Below, in pieces: positions 35,163-44,142 of a DNA stretch of 64,000 nt (its first letter is position 1; each line of letters starts with the position of its first letter). A program made the translations under genes and the position numbers. The stretch is taken from positions 310,001-374,000 of the forward strand of contig NZ_JAGJEA010000005.1 in assembly GCF_018100805.1 (NCBI RefSeq), written 5' to 3'. The notes beneath the pieces were generated by a model that was not told the DNA's origin, did not search any database, and saw only the letters and a list, made by a program, of their open reading frames with translations. This DNA comes from Aquimarina sp. MMG016. Lineage in GTDB: Bacteria > Bacteroidota > Bacteroidia > Flavobacteriales > Flavobacteriaceae.

Positions 35163-38100
35163 ATGAAAAGAAATTTACTTAACCTATTCATTCTTTTAAT
35201 CCCGATTTGGTCTTTTGGCCAATCGTGTGGAGCTTTAATGGTTCCAATATCTATTGAAGATCGTGTAAATGAATCTACCCAAATTGTAGAAGGTGTTATT
35301 ACCAGTAGCCAGAGTTATTGGGATATATCAAAACATAATATCTATACCTTGCATACTGTAAGTGTATACGCAGATATGCTTGGTAATAGTGCTTCATCCG
35401 TACAATTTGTAACGATGGGCGGGCAGGTAGGCGATGCTATGCAAATAACTTCTAGTGAAGCTTCGTTAGAAGTTGGAGTTATAGCTACCTTTTTCTTAAA
35501 AGAAAGTGCAGTAAAACTTAGCGGCAAAAGCACTATGTATGAGCTTGTAGGAGCCGCACAAGGAGTCATAAAATATAGTAAGCGTAGCGACAGTGCATCT
35601 GATGTTTTTAACAAATATCAATCTATTACAAAAGAATTATACCCCAAAATCCAAAGAGTCACTGCCAAAAGGTTTAGAACCCTACAAAAACGCCCTACCG
35701 TTGCGGATAGAACTACTACCAATGCAAAAGCATTACTGGCAACACCCGCTATTTCTAATTTCTCGCCAACTTCTGCTAGTGCAGGTACGCAAACCGTTTT
35801 AACCATTAACGGTTCTAATTTTGGAACTGTCGCTGGTACTGTAAGTTTTCCAAATGCCAATGCGGGCGGTCTCTCCTATACAGATGCCTTAAGTTCTGAG
35901 ATTATTAGTTGGTCGGATACACAGATCCAGGTACAGGTCCCTTCGTTGGCAGGTACAGGTGCTATTCAGGTGACCAATAGTACTGCCGAAACAGGAACAA
36001 GTAATGCTAATCTTACTGTAACCTATAGTCATCTTAATGCAACATTTAGTGCAGAAGCTTTTCCAACAGCATTACAGGATGATGATGGTAATGGTGGTTT
36101 TACTTTTCAGTATCATACTGATTTTGATACCAGTAGCGCAAAATCTTATTTTGAAGAAGCCTTTGCATTATGGAACTGTGAATCTAATATCAACTTTGTA
36201 TTTGGTAGCACGACAACAACAGATGTCTCTGTAGATGACGGTGTCAATATAGTACGATTCGACAACGGCTCAGAATTACCCATTAACGTTTTAGGACGTG
36301 TCACCACACGTTTCTTAGGTAGTTGCCCAACAACAAACCGAATGGTCGTAAAGGAATTAGATGTCACTTGGAACGATGATATTAACTGGTATTACGGTAG
36401 TGGTACGCCAAGTGCTACGCAATATGATTTTAAAAGCGTAGCCTTACATGAATTAGGGCATGCGCATCAATTAGGACACGTGATTGACCCTGGTTTAGTG
36501 ATGCATTATTCTCTGGGAAGTGGCGATGTTAGCTATGCCTTAAACCAGAACGATATTGATGGCGCCACATATACCATGGGCTTATTTACAGAATCTGTTG
36601 GCTGTAGTTCAATCCCCATGACTGAACAAATCAATTGTTGTGACGATATCGTTATTAATTCTCAACCAACAGATAGTAGTACAGAAGTTGATGGTGACGC
36701 ACAATTTGTCGTTGACGCTTCTAATTTCACGCAAGTAAACTGGTTAGTAAGTGTGTCAGGAAGTAGTTTATTTTCTACGGTATCTGATAATGCCTTGTTT
36801 TCTGGCTCTAATACCGCAACCTTATCCCTGCAAAATGTACCATTGAGTTATGATGGCTATAGATTTCGAGCAGTATTACAAAATGAATGTGGTACGGAGA
36901 CACCGACAAACATTGCGACACTAAACGTTCTTGAATATACAGCTATTCCAGATGCAAATTTTGAAGCAGCTTTAAGTGCCTATGATGATATTCCTGGCGA
37001 TGGACAAGTGCCAACTGCCAATATCGAAATGTTGACCAATTTAAATGTGAGTGATGCTAACATTTCAGACCTTACTGGGCTTGAAGATTTTGTACAACTA
37101 ACAGCTTTGGATATTTCCGAAAATAATCTCACAACGGTATCTTTAAGTACACTTACGAATCTTGAAGTTTTTGAAGCCGACGCCAATTTTAATTTAACCA
37201 GTGTAGATCTATCTGGTAATACAGCACTAAGAGAAATTTCTTTAGAAGATTGTACTGCGCTTACAACTTTGAATCTCAGCACAAATACGTCATTAGAAAT
37301 TTTAAGCGCCAGCCAATCAGGCTTAGCTTCCATTACGCTTGGTAATTTGCCTAATCTAACCTCTGTCGATTTAGGTTTTACGAATGTAACGACTTTGGAT
37401 TTTTCAGCAGCTACATCATTAGTAATTCTAAATGTACCTAACTGTCAACTTACCAGTTTGAATGTCACTAATGGTAACAATACCATTATTACAAATTTTG
37501 TGACACTTAACAATCCAAATTTATTCTGTATTGCTGTAGATGATGTCGCTTTCGCGGAAGCGAACTTTACAAATATCGATGCTCAAACCAGCTTTAGTGA
37601 CACCAATTGCTATACGACAATCTCAGATGCTAATTTTGAAACTGCTCTACACAATTTAGGCTATGATGACATTTTAGGGGATGGGCAGGTACCAACGGCC
37701 TTAATTGCTGGAGTCACAACTTTGGATGTAGACAACACTGGTATCACAGATTTAACAGGTATAGCAGACTTTACATCACTCGTAAACCTTGATATTGATG
37801 ATAATAATATCAACACCGTAGATCTTAGCAATAATAAGCAACTGCAAGTGTTAGTGGCGAAAGACGCTAACATCCAAAACTTAAACCTTGATGGGTTGAC
37901 CAATTTGTATCAGATATCATTGCAATTTAATGTCATAACCAGTCTGGACTTATCTACCAATACAGCAATACGTTCTATGAATATAAGCCTTAATGAATTG
38001 ACGTATGTAAATCTGCAAAATGGAAATAACAGTATCATTACCGACCTTGATGCGCGTTCTAATGATAACTTAGAATGTATCTTAGTTGATGACGTAAATA

Positions 38101-41100
38101 TTGTGAACACAGCTAGTATTTATACGGACAGCCAAACCAACCTTTCTCAATACTGTACGTATACGGCAATACCAGATGCCAATTTTGAAACTGCTTTAGA
38201 GAATTTGGGCTATGACGACATTTCGGGTGATGGACAAGTTCCCACAGCCTTGATAGAAACGGTAACCTCTCTATTTGTAGGTAATGCTAACATTTCTGAT
38301 CTAACTGGGATCGAAGATTTTACAGCTCTGGAAACTCTAGCGGCCTTCCAGAATAATCTGACCACGCTAGATCTGTCTAACAATTTAGCATTGACCTTTT
38401 TATCAGCGCCCGACAATAATATCAGCAGTCTTGATTTAGGAACCAATACAAGCTACGAAACCATTTTTATAAGAGAAAATAATCTTTCGGAAATTGACGT
38501 CACAGGTTTTACAAGTTTAGAGTGGCTGGACTTGAAGAATAACCCCATAACTGCATTAGATGTAAGCAGTAATTTGGACTTAGCACAATTGCAATGTGAG
38601 GGTTGTAATCTGTTTAGCCTAAATATGAAAAATGGTAACAATACAAATATTTCAAACTTTGATATTGGGCTTAATCCTAATCTTACTTGCGTTTTAGTAG
38701 ATGATGCCGCCTACAGTACGGCTAACTGGACAAGTGTCGATGTACAAACTGTATTTAATGATGTGGAGTGCGCTGCTATAAGCTATATAGCCATACCTGA
38801 TGCTAATTTTGAAACTGCTTTAGGTAACTTAGGCTATGATGATATTTCTGGGGATGGACAAATACCAACAACGACAATAGAAACCCTAACCTCTCTAGAT
38901 GTAAGTAACGCCAGTATTGCTAACCTTACAGGAATTGAAGCTTTTGTGGATTTAGAATCTTTAATAGTAAATGACAATACCATTTCCAGTATCAATTTAG
39001 GCAGTAATACAAAAATAAAGATACTTAATGCAAGGAATAATGGATTGACTTCCTTAGATATTAGCACTTGTACTGATATGGATTTATTGTTATTGGAAAA
39101 TAACAGTTTAACTAGTTTGGATCTTTCAAAAAACACACAACTTACGAGAATTTGGGCTCAAAATAACAACTTTAATTCGTTTGATGTTACTAATAACCCA
39201 CTATTACGGGCTATTGGCATCAGTAACAGTAATTTGACAAGTTTAGATTTAACGAAAAATATAGCACTACAACAACTCTATGCTGCAGGCAACTCTATAA
39301 CAGAGGTTGATTTAAGTAACAGTCCAGCTATGAGAATTGTAAGCTTACATACGAATAACTTATCCAGTTTCAACATCCAAAATGGAAACAATGCGAATAT
39401 TACAGCCTTTGAATTAGCAAACAATTCCAGTCTAACCTGTGTACAGGTAGATGATGCCGCCTACAGTACTACTAACTGGACCGATGTGGATGCGCAAACC
39501 AACTTTTCAGAAACAGCATATTGTGAGTATACAGCAATCCCAGGTGCAAGTTTTGAAGGGACTCTAGAATTTCTTGGTTATGATGATATTCCTGGTGATG
39601 GACGAGTGCCAACAGCACTCATAAAGGGTATAACAACGCTATCTATTGCCGGTATGGATATTAGTGACCTAACGGGTATTGAAGATTTTACAGCTTTAGA
39701 ATATTTACAATGTAGTGATAACACGCTAACAAGCCTAGATATAAGTAGTAACACAGCATTAGAAAGACTGTATTGTAATAGAAATAGTTTAACAGATTTA
39801 GAACTTGGTTTCAATACCGTTTTAACTTCATTAAATTGCGAGGATAACAATTTAAGTACTTTAAACCTCTTAGATAGTCCTGCGCTAGAAGATATTCTAA
39901 TTAGCAATAACCCAATAACATCATTAGACTTTATAAACAATTGGGCACTGATTTCGATTACTGCTAAAAGTACTAATGTCATTGATGTTGATTTAACAAT
40001 GTTGCCTAGTTTGGAAGAAGTTGTTTTTTCTGGGAATAATATTTCTTCTTTTAATTTGAAAAATAATAACAATGGTAACATTGACAAATTTGAAGTATCT
40101 AATACACCTTCTTTATCTTGTATTTCCGTAGATGACGCTTCATATGCTACTACCAATTGGACGTCTGTAGATGCCCATGTAAGTTTTTCAGAAACCAGTT
40201 ATTGTCAATATACTTCCGTACCTGATAGTAATTTTGAAACGGCTCTAGAAAATTTTGGCTATGATGATATTTCTGGTGACGGACAGGTGCCAACTGCATT
40301 GATTTCTGGAGTTACCGATTTAAATCTTTTGGGAGCTACAGTAACAGATTTAACAGGAATAGCAGACTTTGATTCACTTACAAGGCTTCAGATTTCAGGT
40401 AATAATATAAGTACTGTAGACCTCAGCAATAATTCACAATTAGAGACGCTTACGGCAGTAGATTGTAATATACAAACCTTAAATGTTACAGGATTGACAA
40501 ATCTTAACTTTTTGTTAGTAGAGGTTAACCAATTGACGAGCTTAGACCTATCCACAACACCGGCAGTAAGTTCCATCGATTTGAGAGACAATAATCTAAC
40601 TGAATTGAACTTACAAAATGGGAACAATACCACTATTACCTCGTTCGACATCCGTTCCAATCCTGACTTAAGCTGTGTTCAGGTAGATGATGCAGCATAC
40701 AGTACAGCCAACTGGATCAATGTAGATGCGCAAACCAACTTTTCAGAAACACAGTATTGTGAATACACCGCAATTCCTGATGCAAATTTTGAAGCTACTT
40801 TAGGATATTTGGGCTATGATGATATTTCCGGTGATGGGCAAGTACCCACAGCATTGATTGAAGGGGTTACAACCTTATCCGTTATCAATATGGAGATATC
40901 TGACCTTACCGGAATTGAAGATTTTACGGCTTTGGAAGAATTGAATGTTGATACAAATTTTCTTTCTGATCTTGACCTGAGCGCTAATACCAACCTTATT
41001 AAAATTGAATGTGGCTCTAATTCCATGGATTCAATCAACCTGAATGGTTTAACAGCTTTAGAGGAGTTTGACGGTGGTTCTAATGACTATACAACATTAG

Positions 41101-43955
41101 ATTTTTCTACTAACACTAGCCTCACAAAATTATACTGTGACAGTAATGACTTAACAGCGCTTGATGTAAGTAACAATACGATACTTACCGATTTAGATTG
41201 TAGTAATAATGCATTAACGACACTTAACGTAAGAAACGGAAATAACACCAATGTCACCAACTTTAATGCTACTAACAATCCTAATTTAGATTGTATCCAG
41301 GTAGATGATGTCACGTACAGTACCACTAATTGGACCAATGTAGATGCGCAAACCAACTTTTCAGAAACAGCATATTGTGAATACACAGCAATTCCAGATG
41401 CTAATTTTGAAACGGCTCTAGCAAATTTAGGATATGATGATATTTCTGGTGATGGACAAGTACCAACAGAGCTAATAAAAACGGTAGCTTCCTTAAGCGT
41501 AAGTAGTGCTAATATCAGTGATCTTACAGGAATTGAAGATTTTACGGCTTTACGCCAGTTTTTTGTTTCTCGTAATAATCTGACTACGCTAGACCTTTCC
41601 AACAATCCTTTAATAAGTAACTTGGGAGCTAAAAACAACAATATTAGTACACTTAATCTGGGTACTAATACCAACTATCAATTAATAGATTTAAGTAATA
41701 ATAATCTGACCTCATTTGATGCGAGTAATTTTACCGGACTAGCATTACTAGAACTCAACAATAATCCGATTACGAGTATGGATTTGAGCGCTAATATTGA
41801 ATTAGGAAACTTTGAGTGCTCTGGTTGTGACTTATCAAGCCTAAATATTCAAAATGGTAATTACCTTCATATTAGCACTTTTAAAGTCCGAAATAATCCA
41901 AACTTAACATGCGTGCTGGTGGATGATGTTGCATACAGTACTGCTAATTGGACAAATATTGACGCGCAAACCAGTTTTAGCGAAACCTATTGTCTTTATA
42001 CACAAATCCCAGATGCTAATTTTGAAGCCGCTTTGGATGCTTTAGGTTATGATGATATTTCGTCAGATGGGCAAGTGCCTACAGCTCTTATTGAAGTAGT
42101 TACTAGTTTAAATTTGTTCAACAGTAATATAGCGGATTTAACAGGTATTGAAGATTTTAGAGCACTAGAATTGCTTAATCTTACAAATAATAACCTAACG
42201 TCCCTAGATGTAAGTACAAATACAAATTTAGAAGTTCTAAACTGTGAAAATAATAGTCTTACAGCCTTGGATGTAACTGCTAATGTATTACTTGAAACAC
42301 TTGTTGCTAGCGGAAACGCTTTGGGAAATATTGATGTAAGTACAAATACTTACTTAGAAATTTTATTACTTAATACCTGTGGCCTTTCCAGTATAGATTT
42401 GTCTAACAACAAATTATTATCACTAGTAGGTCTATCTAATAACCAATTAACTACCCTGGATTTTACTGTAAATACAAGTTTAGAAGATCTATATGTAGAC
42501 AATAATGAATTAGCTTTTTTAAACTTTAAAAATGGTGATAATACCAATATAAAAGCTTTTAATGCAACTAACAATTCAGAATTAGAATGCATTTTAGTCG
42601 ATGATGCTACTTATAGTACAACTTACTGGACGAATATTGATGCACAAACCAGTTTTAGTGATACTTACTGTCGTTACACGACAATACCAGATGCAAATTT
42701 TGAAGCAGCTCTAGAAGCTTTAGGTTATGATGATATATCAGGTGACGGACAAGTGCCTACAGCTTTAATAGAAACCGTAGGTTTTCTAAGTGTAAGTAAT
42801 GCTAATATTGCCGACCTCACAGGAATTGAAGCTTTTGTAGCCTTAGGAGAACTGGTTTTAACTGGAAATAATCTAACTGCGCTAGACCTTTCCAATAATA
42901 CCTCATTAGGTCTCTTAAGTGCAGCAGATAATAACATTAGTACATTCAACTTAGGAACCAATACCAATTACGAAGCCATCGTATTGAGTAACAATAATCT
43001 TACAGCATTTGATGCCAGCAATCTTTCTGTATTATCGTCTTTACAATTAAACAATAATCCGATCACTGTATTAGACTTGAGTGCTAGTACGGCTCTACAG
43101 ACATTTCAATGTTCAAATTGCGATTTGTCAAGTCTCAATGTTCAGAATGGGAACAACACAGATATGGTAACCTTTGATATTTTAGGTAATCCGAACTTAA
43201 CCTGTGTCATTGTAGATGATGCGGCGTACAGTACCACAAACTGGACTAATATTGATGTACAAACAACTTTTAGTGAAACTTCTTGTATTACAGATTATGC
43301 AGTAGCTATAAAAGCGTATGTACAAGGCGCAGCTTTGAATCCGAATGAAGGCGAAGAAAGCTTACTGCGTGATGACTTACGTGTCGCCGGATTAATACCA
43401 ACCACAAGTCCGTATACAGATGCGTTAACCTGTGATGCAACAGTATTTGATAGCACTGGAAATGATGCTATTGTCGATTGGGTTTGGGTAGAATTGAGAG
43501 ATCAAAATGATGTTACTGTAGTGATCGCAGGACAATCCGCCTTATTACAACGTGATGGAGATATCGTTGCAGTAGACGGAGTTTCTGATGTAGCATTTTC
43601 GATCGAAGCTGATGATTATTATGTCTTGATAACACATCGTAATCATTTGGGGATACGCTCGGCGAATACGGTTTCATTATCTGCTACCACCGCGATCCTT
43701 GATCTTACAACAGATACTTCGCTCATTCTTGGAGGTACCAATGCAGTTACCGAGATCAGAAATGGCACTTATGCTATGCTCGCCGGAGATGGAGATGCTA
43801 ATGGGCAAATCCAGAATACAGATATCAATACAGTAATCACCTTACTTGGTGGATCCGGATATAGTGATGCCGATATGGATATGAATGGTCAGGTACAAAA
43901 TACAGATATTAATAACCTCATGAACCCCAATGTAGGAAAAGGAGAACAATTTTAA
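35163..43955 (+). CDS. giant secreted metzincin / leucine-rich-repeat protein with dockerin-like C-terminus
   Basis: 2930 residues. Signal peptide (about 1-19). An IPT/TIG-like domain near 200-280 (ISNFSPTSASAGTQTVLTI) is followed by a matrixin-type protease with HELGHAHQLGH (His429 onward) and Met-turn VMHYS, an Ig-like domain (about 495-590), and ten LRR modules (about 592-2710), each opening IPDANFE..LGYDDISGDGQVPT and closing LNxxNGNNTN...CVLVDDA. The C-terminus has a conserved domain (AIKAYVQGAALNP, IVDWVWVELRDQND) and two calcium-type loops, GDGDANGQIQNTD and DMDMNGQVQNTD, then NPNVGKGEQF. No T9SS sorting domain is seen. Probably a surface adhesin or protease. Confidence 0.88.
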   Translation: MKRNLLNLFILLIPIWSFGQSCGALMVPISIEDRVNESTQIVEGVITSSQSYWDISKHNIYTLHTVSVYADMLGNSASSVQFVTMGGQVGDAMQITSSEASLEVGVIATFFLKESAVKLSGKSTMYELVGAAQGVIKYSKRSDSASDVFNKYQSITKELYPKIQRVTAKRFRTLQKRPTVADRTTTNAKALLATPAISNFSPTSASAGTQTVLTINGSNFGTVAGTVSFPNANAGGLSYTDALSSEIISWSDTQIQVQVPSLAGTGAIQVTNSTAETGTSNANLTVTYSHLNATFSAEAFPTALQDDDGNGGFTFQYHTDFDTSSAKSYFEEAFALWNCESNINFVFGSTTTTDVSVDDGVNIVRFDNGSELPINVLGRVTTRFLGSCPTTNRMVVKELDVTWNDDINWYYGSGTPSATQYDFKSVALHELGHAHQLGHVIDPGLVMHYSLGSGDVSYALNQNDIDGATYTMGLFTESVGCSSIPMTEQINCCDDIVINSQPTDSSTEVDGDAQFVVDASNFTQVNWLVSVSGSSLFSTVSDNALFSGSNTATLSLQNVPLSYDGYRFRAVLQNECGTETPTNIATLNVLEYTAIPDANFEAALSAYDDIPGDGQVPTANIEMLTNLNVSDANISDLTGLEDFVQLTALDISENNLTTVSLSTLTNLEVFEADANFNLTSVDLSGNTALREISLEDCTALTTLNLSTNTSLEILSASQSGLASITLGNLPNLTSVDLGFTNVTTLDFSAATSLVILNVPNCQLTSLNVTNGNNTIITNFVTLNNPNLFCIAVDDVAFAEANFTNIDAQTSFSDTNCYTTISDANFETALHNLGYDDILGDGQVPTALIAGVTTLDVDNTGITDLTGIADFTSLVNLDIDDNNINTVDLSNNKQLQVLVAKDANIQNLNLDGLTNLYQISLQFNVITSLDLSTNTAIRSMNISLNELTYVNLQNGNNSIITDLDARSNDNLECILVDDVNIVNTASIYTDSQTNLSQYCTYTAIPDANFETALENLGYDDISGDGQVPTALIETVTSLFVGNANISDLTGIEDFTALETLAAFQNNLTTLDLSNNLALTFLSAPDNNISSLDLGTNTSYETIFIRENNLSEIDVTGFTSLEWLDLKNNPITALDVSSNLDLAQLQCEGCNLFSLNMKNGNNTNISNFDIGLNPNLTCVLVDDAAYSTANWTSVDVQTVFNDVECAAISYIAIPDANFETALGNLGYDDISGDGQIPTTTIETLTSLDVSNASIANLTGIEAFVDLESLIVNDNTISSINLGSNTKIKILNARNNGLTSLDISTCTDMDLLLLENNSLTSLDLSKNTQLTRIWAQNNNFNSFDVTNNPLLRAIGISNSNLTSLDLTKNIALQQLYAAGNSITEVDLSNSPAMRIVSLHTNNLSSFNIQNGNNANITAFELANNSSLTCVQVDDAAYSTTNWTDVDAQTNFSETAYCEYTAIPGASFEGTLEFLGYDDIPGDGRVPTALIKGITTLSIAGMDISDLTGIEDFTALEYLQCSDNTLTSLDISSNTALERLYCNRNSLTDLELGFNTVLTSLNCEDNNLSTLNLLDSPALEDILISNNPITSLDFINNWALISITAKSTNVIDVDLTMLPSLEEVVFSGNNISSFNLKNNNNGNIDKFEVSNTPSLSCISVDDASYATTNWTSVDAHVSFSETSYCQYTSVPDSNFETALENFGYDDISGDGQVPTALISGVTDLNLLGATVTDLTGIADFDSLTRLQISGNNISTVDLSNNSQLETLTAVDCNIQTLNVTGLTNLNFLLVEVNQLTSLDLSTTPAVSSIDLRDNNLTELNLQNGNNTTITSFDIRSNPDLSCVQVDDAAYSTANWINVDAQTNFSETQYCEYTAIPDANFEATLGYLGYDDISGDGQVPTALIEGVTTLSVINMEISDLTGIEDFTALEELNVDTNFLSDLDLSANTNLIKIECGSNSMDSINLNGLTALEEFDGGSNDYTTLDFSTNTSLTKLYCDSNDLTALDVSNNTILTDLDCSNNALTTLNVRNGNNTNVTNFNATNNPNLDCIQVDDVTYSTTNWTNVDAQTNFSETAYCEYTAIPDANFETALANLGYDDISGDGQVPTELIKTVASLSVSSANISDLTGIEDFTALRQFFVSRNNLTTLDLSNNPLISNLGAKNNNISTLNLGTNTNYQLIDLSNNNLTSFDASNFTGLALLELNNNPITSMDLSANIELGNFECSGCDLSSLNIQNGNYLHISTFKVRNNPNLTCVLVDDVAYSTANWTNIDAQTSFSETYCLYTQIPDANFEAALDALGYDDISSDGQVPTALIEVVTSLNLFNSNIADLTGIEDFRALELLNLTNNNLTSLDVSTNTNLEVLNCENNSLTALDVTANVLLETLVASGNALGNIDVSTNTYLEILLLNTCGLSSIDLSNNKLLSLVGLSNNQLTTLDFTVNTSLEDLYVDNNELAFLNFKNGDNTNIKAFNATNNSELECILVDDATYSTTYWTNIDAQTSFSDTYCRYTTIPDANFEAALEALGYDDISGDGQVPTALIETVGFLSVSNANIADLTGIEAFVALGELVLTGNNLTALDLSNNTSLGLLSAADNNISTFNLGTNTNYEAIVLSNNNLTAFDASNLSVLSSLQLNNNPITVLDLSASTALQTFQCSNCDLSSLNVQNGNNTDMVTFDILGNPNLTCVIVDDAAYSTTNWTNIDVQTTFSETSCITDYAVAIKAYVQGAALNPNEGEESLLRDDLRVAGLIPTTSPYTDALTCDATVFDSTGNDAIVDWVWVELRDQNDVTVVIAGQSALLQRDGDIVAVDGVSDVAFSIEADDYYVLITHRNHLGIRSANTVSLSATTAILDLTTDTSLILGGTNAVTEIRNGTYAMLAGDGDANGQIQNTDINTVITLLGGSGYSDADMDMNGQVQNTDINNLMNPNVGKGEQF
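36937..43289 (+). repeat. ten-module LRR array
   Basis: Modules begin near 36937, 37609, 38158, 38783, 39526, 40207, 40762, 41380, 41995 and 42673, each 550-745 bases, built of about 21-residue LRRs of the form LTSLDLSNNTALxxLxxxxNN. By internal pattern modules 2 and 6 pair, 5 and 7 pair, and 3, 8 and 10 form a third group. Confidence 0.85.
43290..43955 (+). repeat. C-terminal duplicated block, copy 1
   Basis: 666 bases aligned without gaps to 46108-46773 in the next gene. The last 250 bases differ at only about three positions, far closer than the LRR parts of the two genes. Confidence 0.9.
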
Positions 43956-44026
43956 TGATCCTATTGATATAAACCACGATAGAGATATGAAGTCAAACGC
44001 CAATAAAACAAGCAGATACCGCCCTA

Positions 44027-44084
44027 GTACCCCCACGTGTACCCCTTGTTTTATTGGTTAGTTAAAGAACAACGTATACTATTG
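44027..44084 (+). promoter_or_regulatory. direct-repeat promoter element, second LRR gene
   Basis: GTACCCC at 44027-44033 and 44039-44045 (period 12), 31 bases, then TACTATTG at 44077-44084, one mismatch from TAnnTTTG. Confidence 0.7.
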
Positions 44085-44142
44085 CAGAAATATGTAGATC
44101 AACAACATTTTGTACAAAGACTTTGAAAAAACCCCTTAAGAA

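Noticed and set aside
37661-42967. Recurrent minus-strand ORFs of 60-195 codons across the LRR genes
   Set aside because: They are antisense shadows of the repetitive LRR coding sequence and share its periodicity.
36937-43289. CRISPR-like or tandem repeat array
   Set aside because: Repeats are coding LRR modules of several hundred bases with diverged sequence, not short identical repeats with unique spacers.
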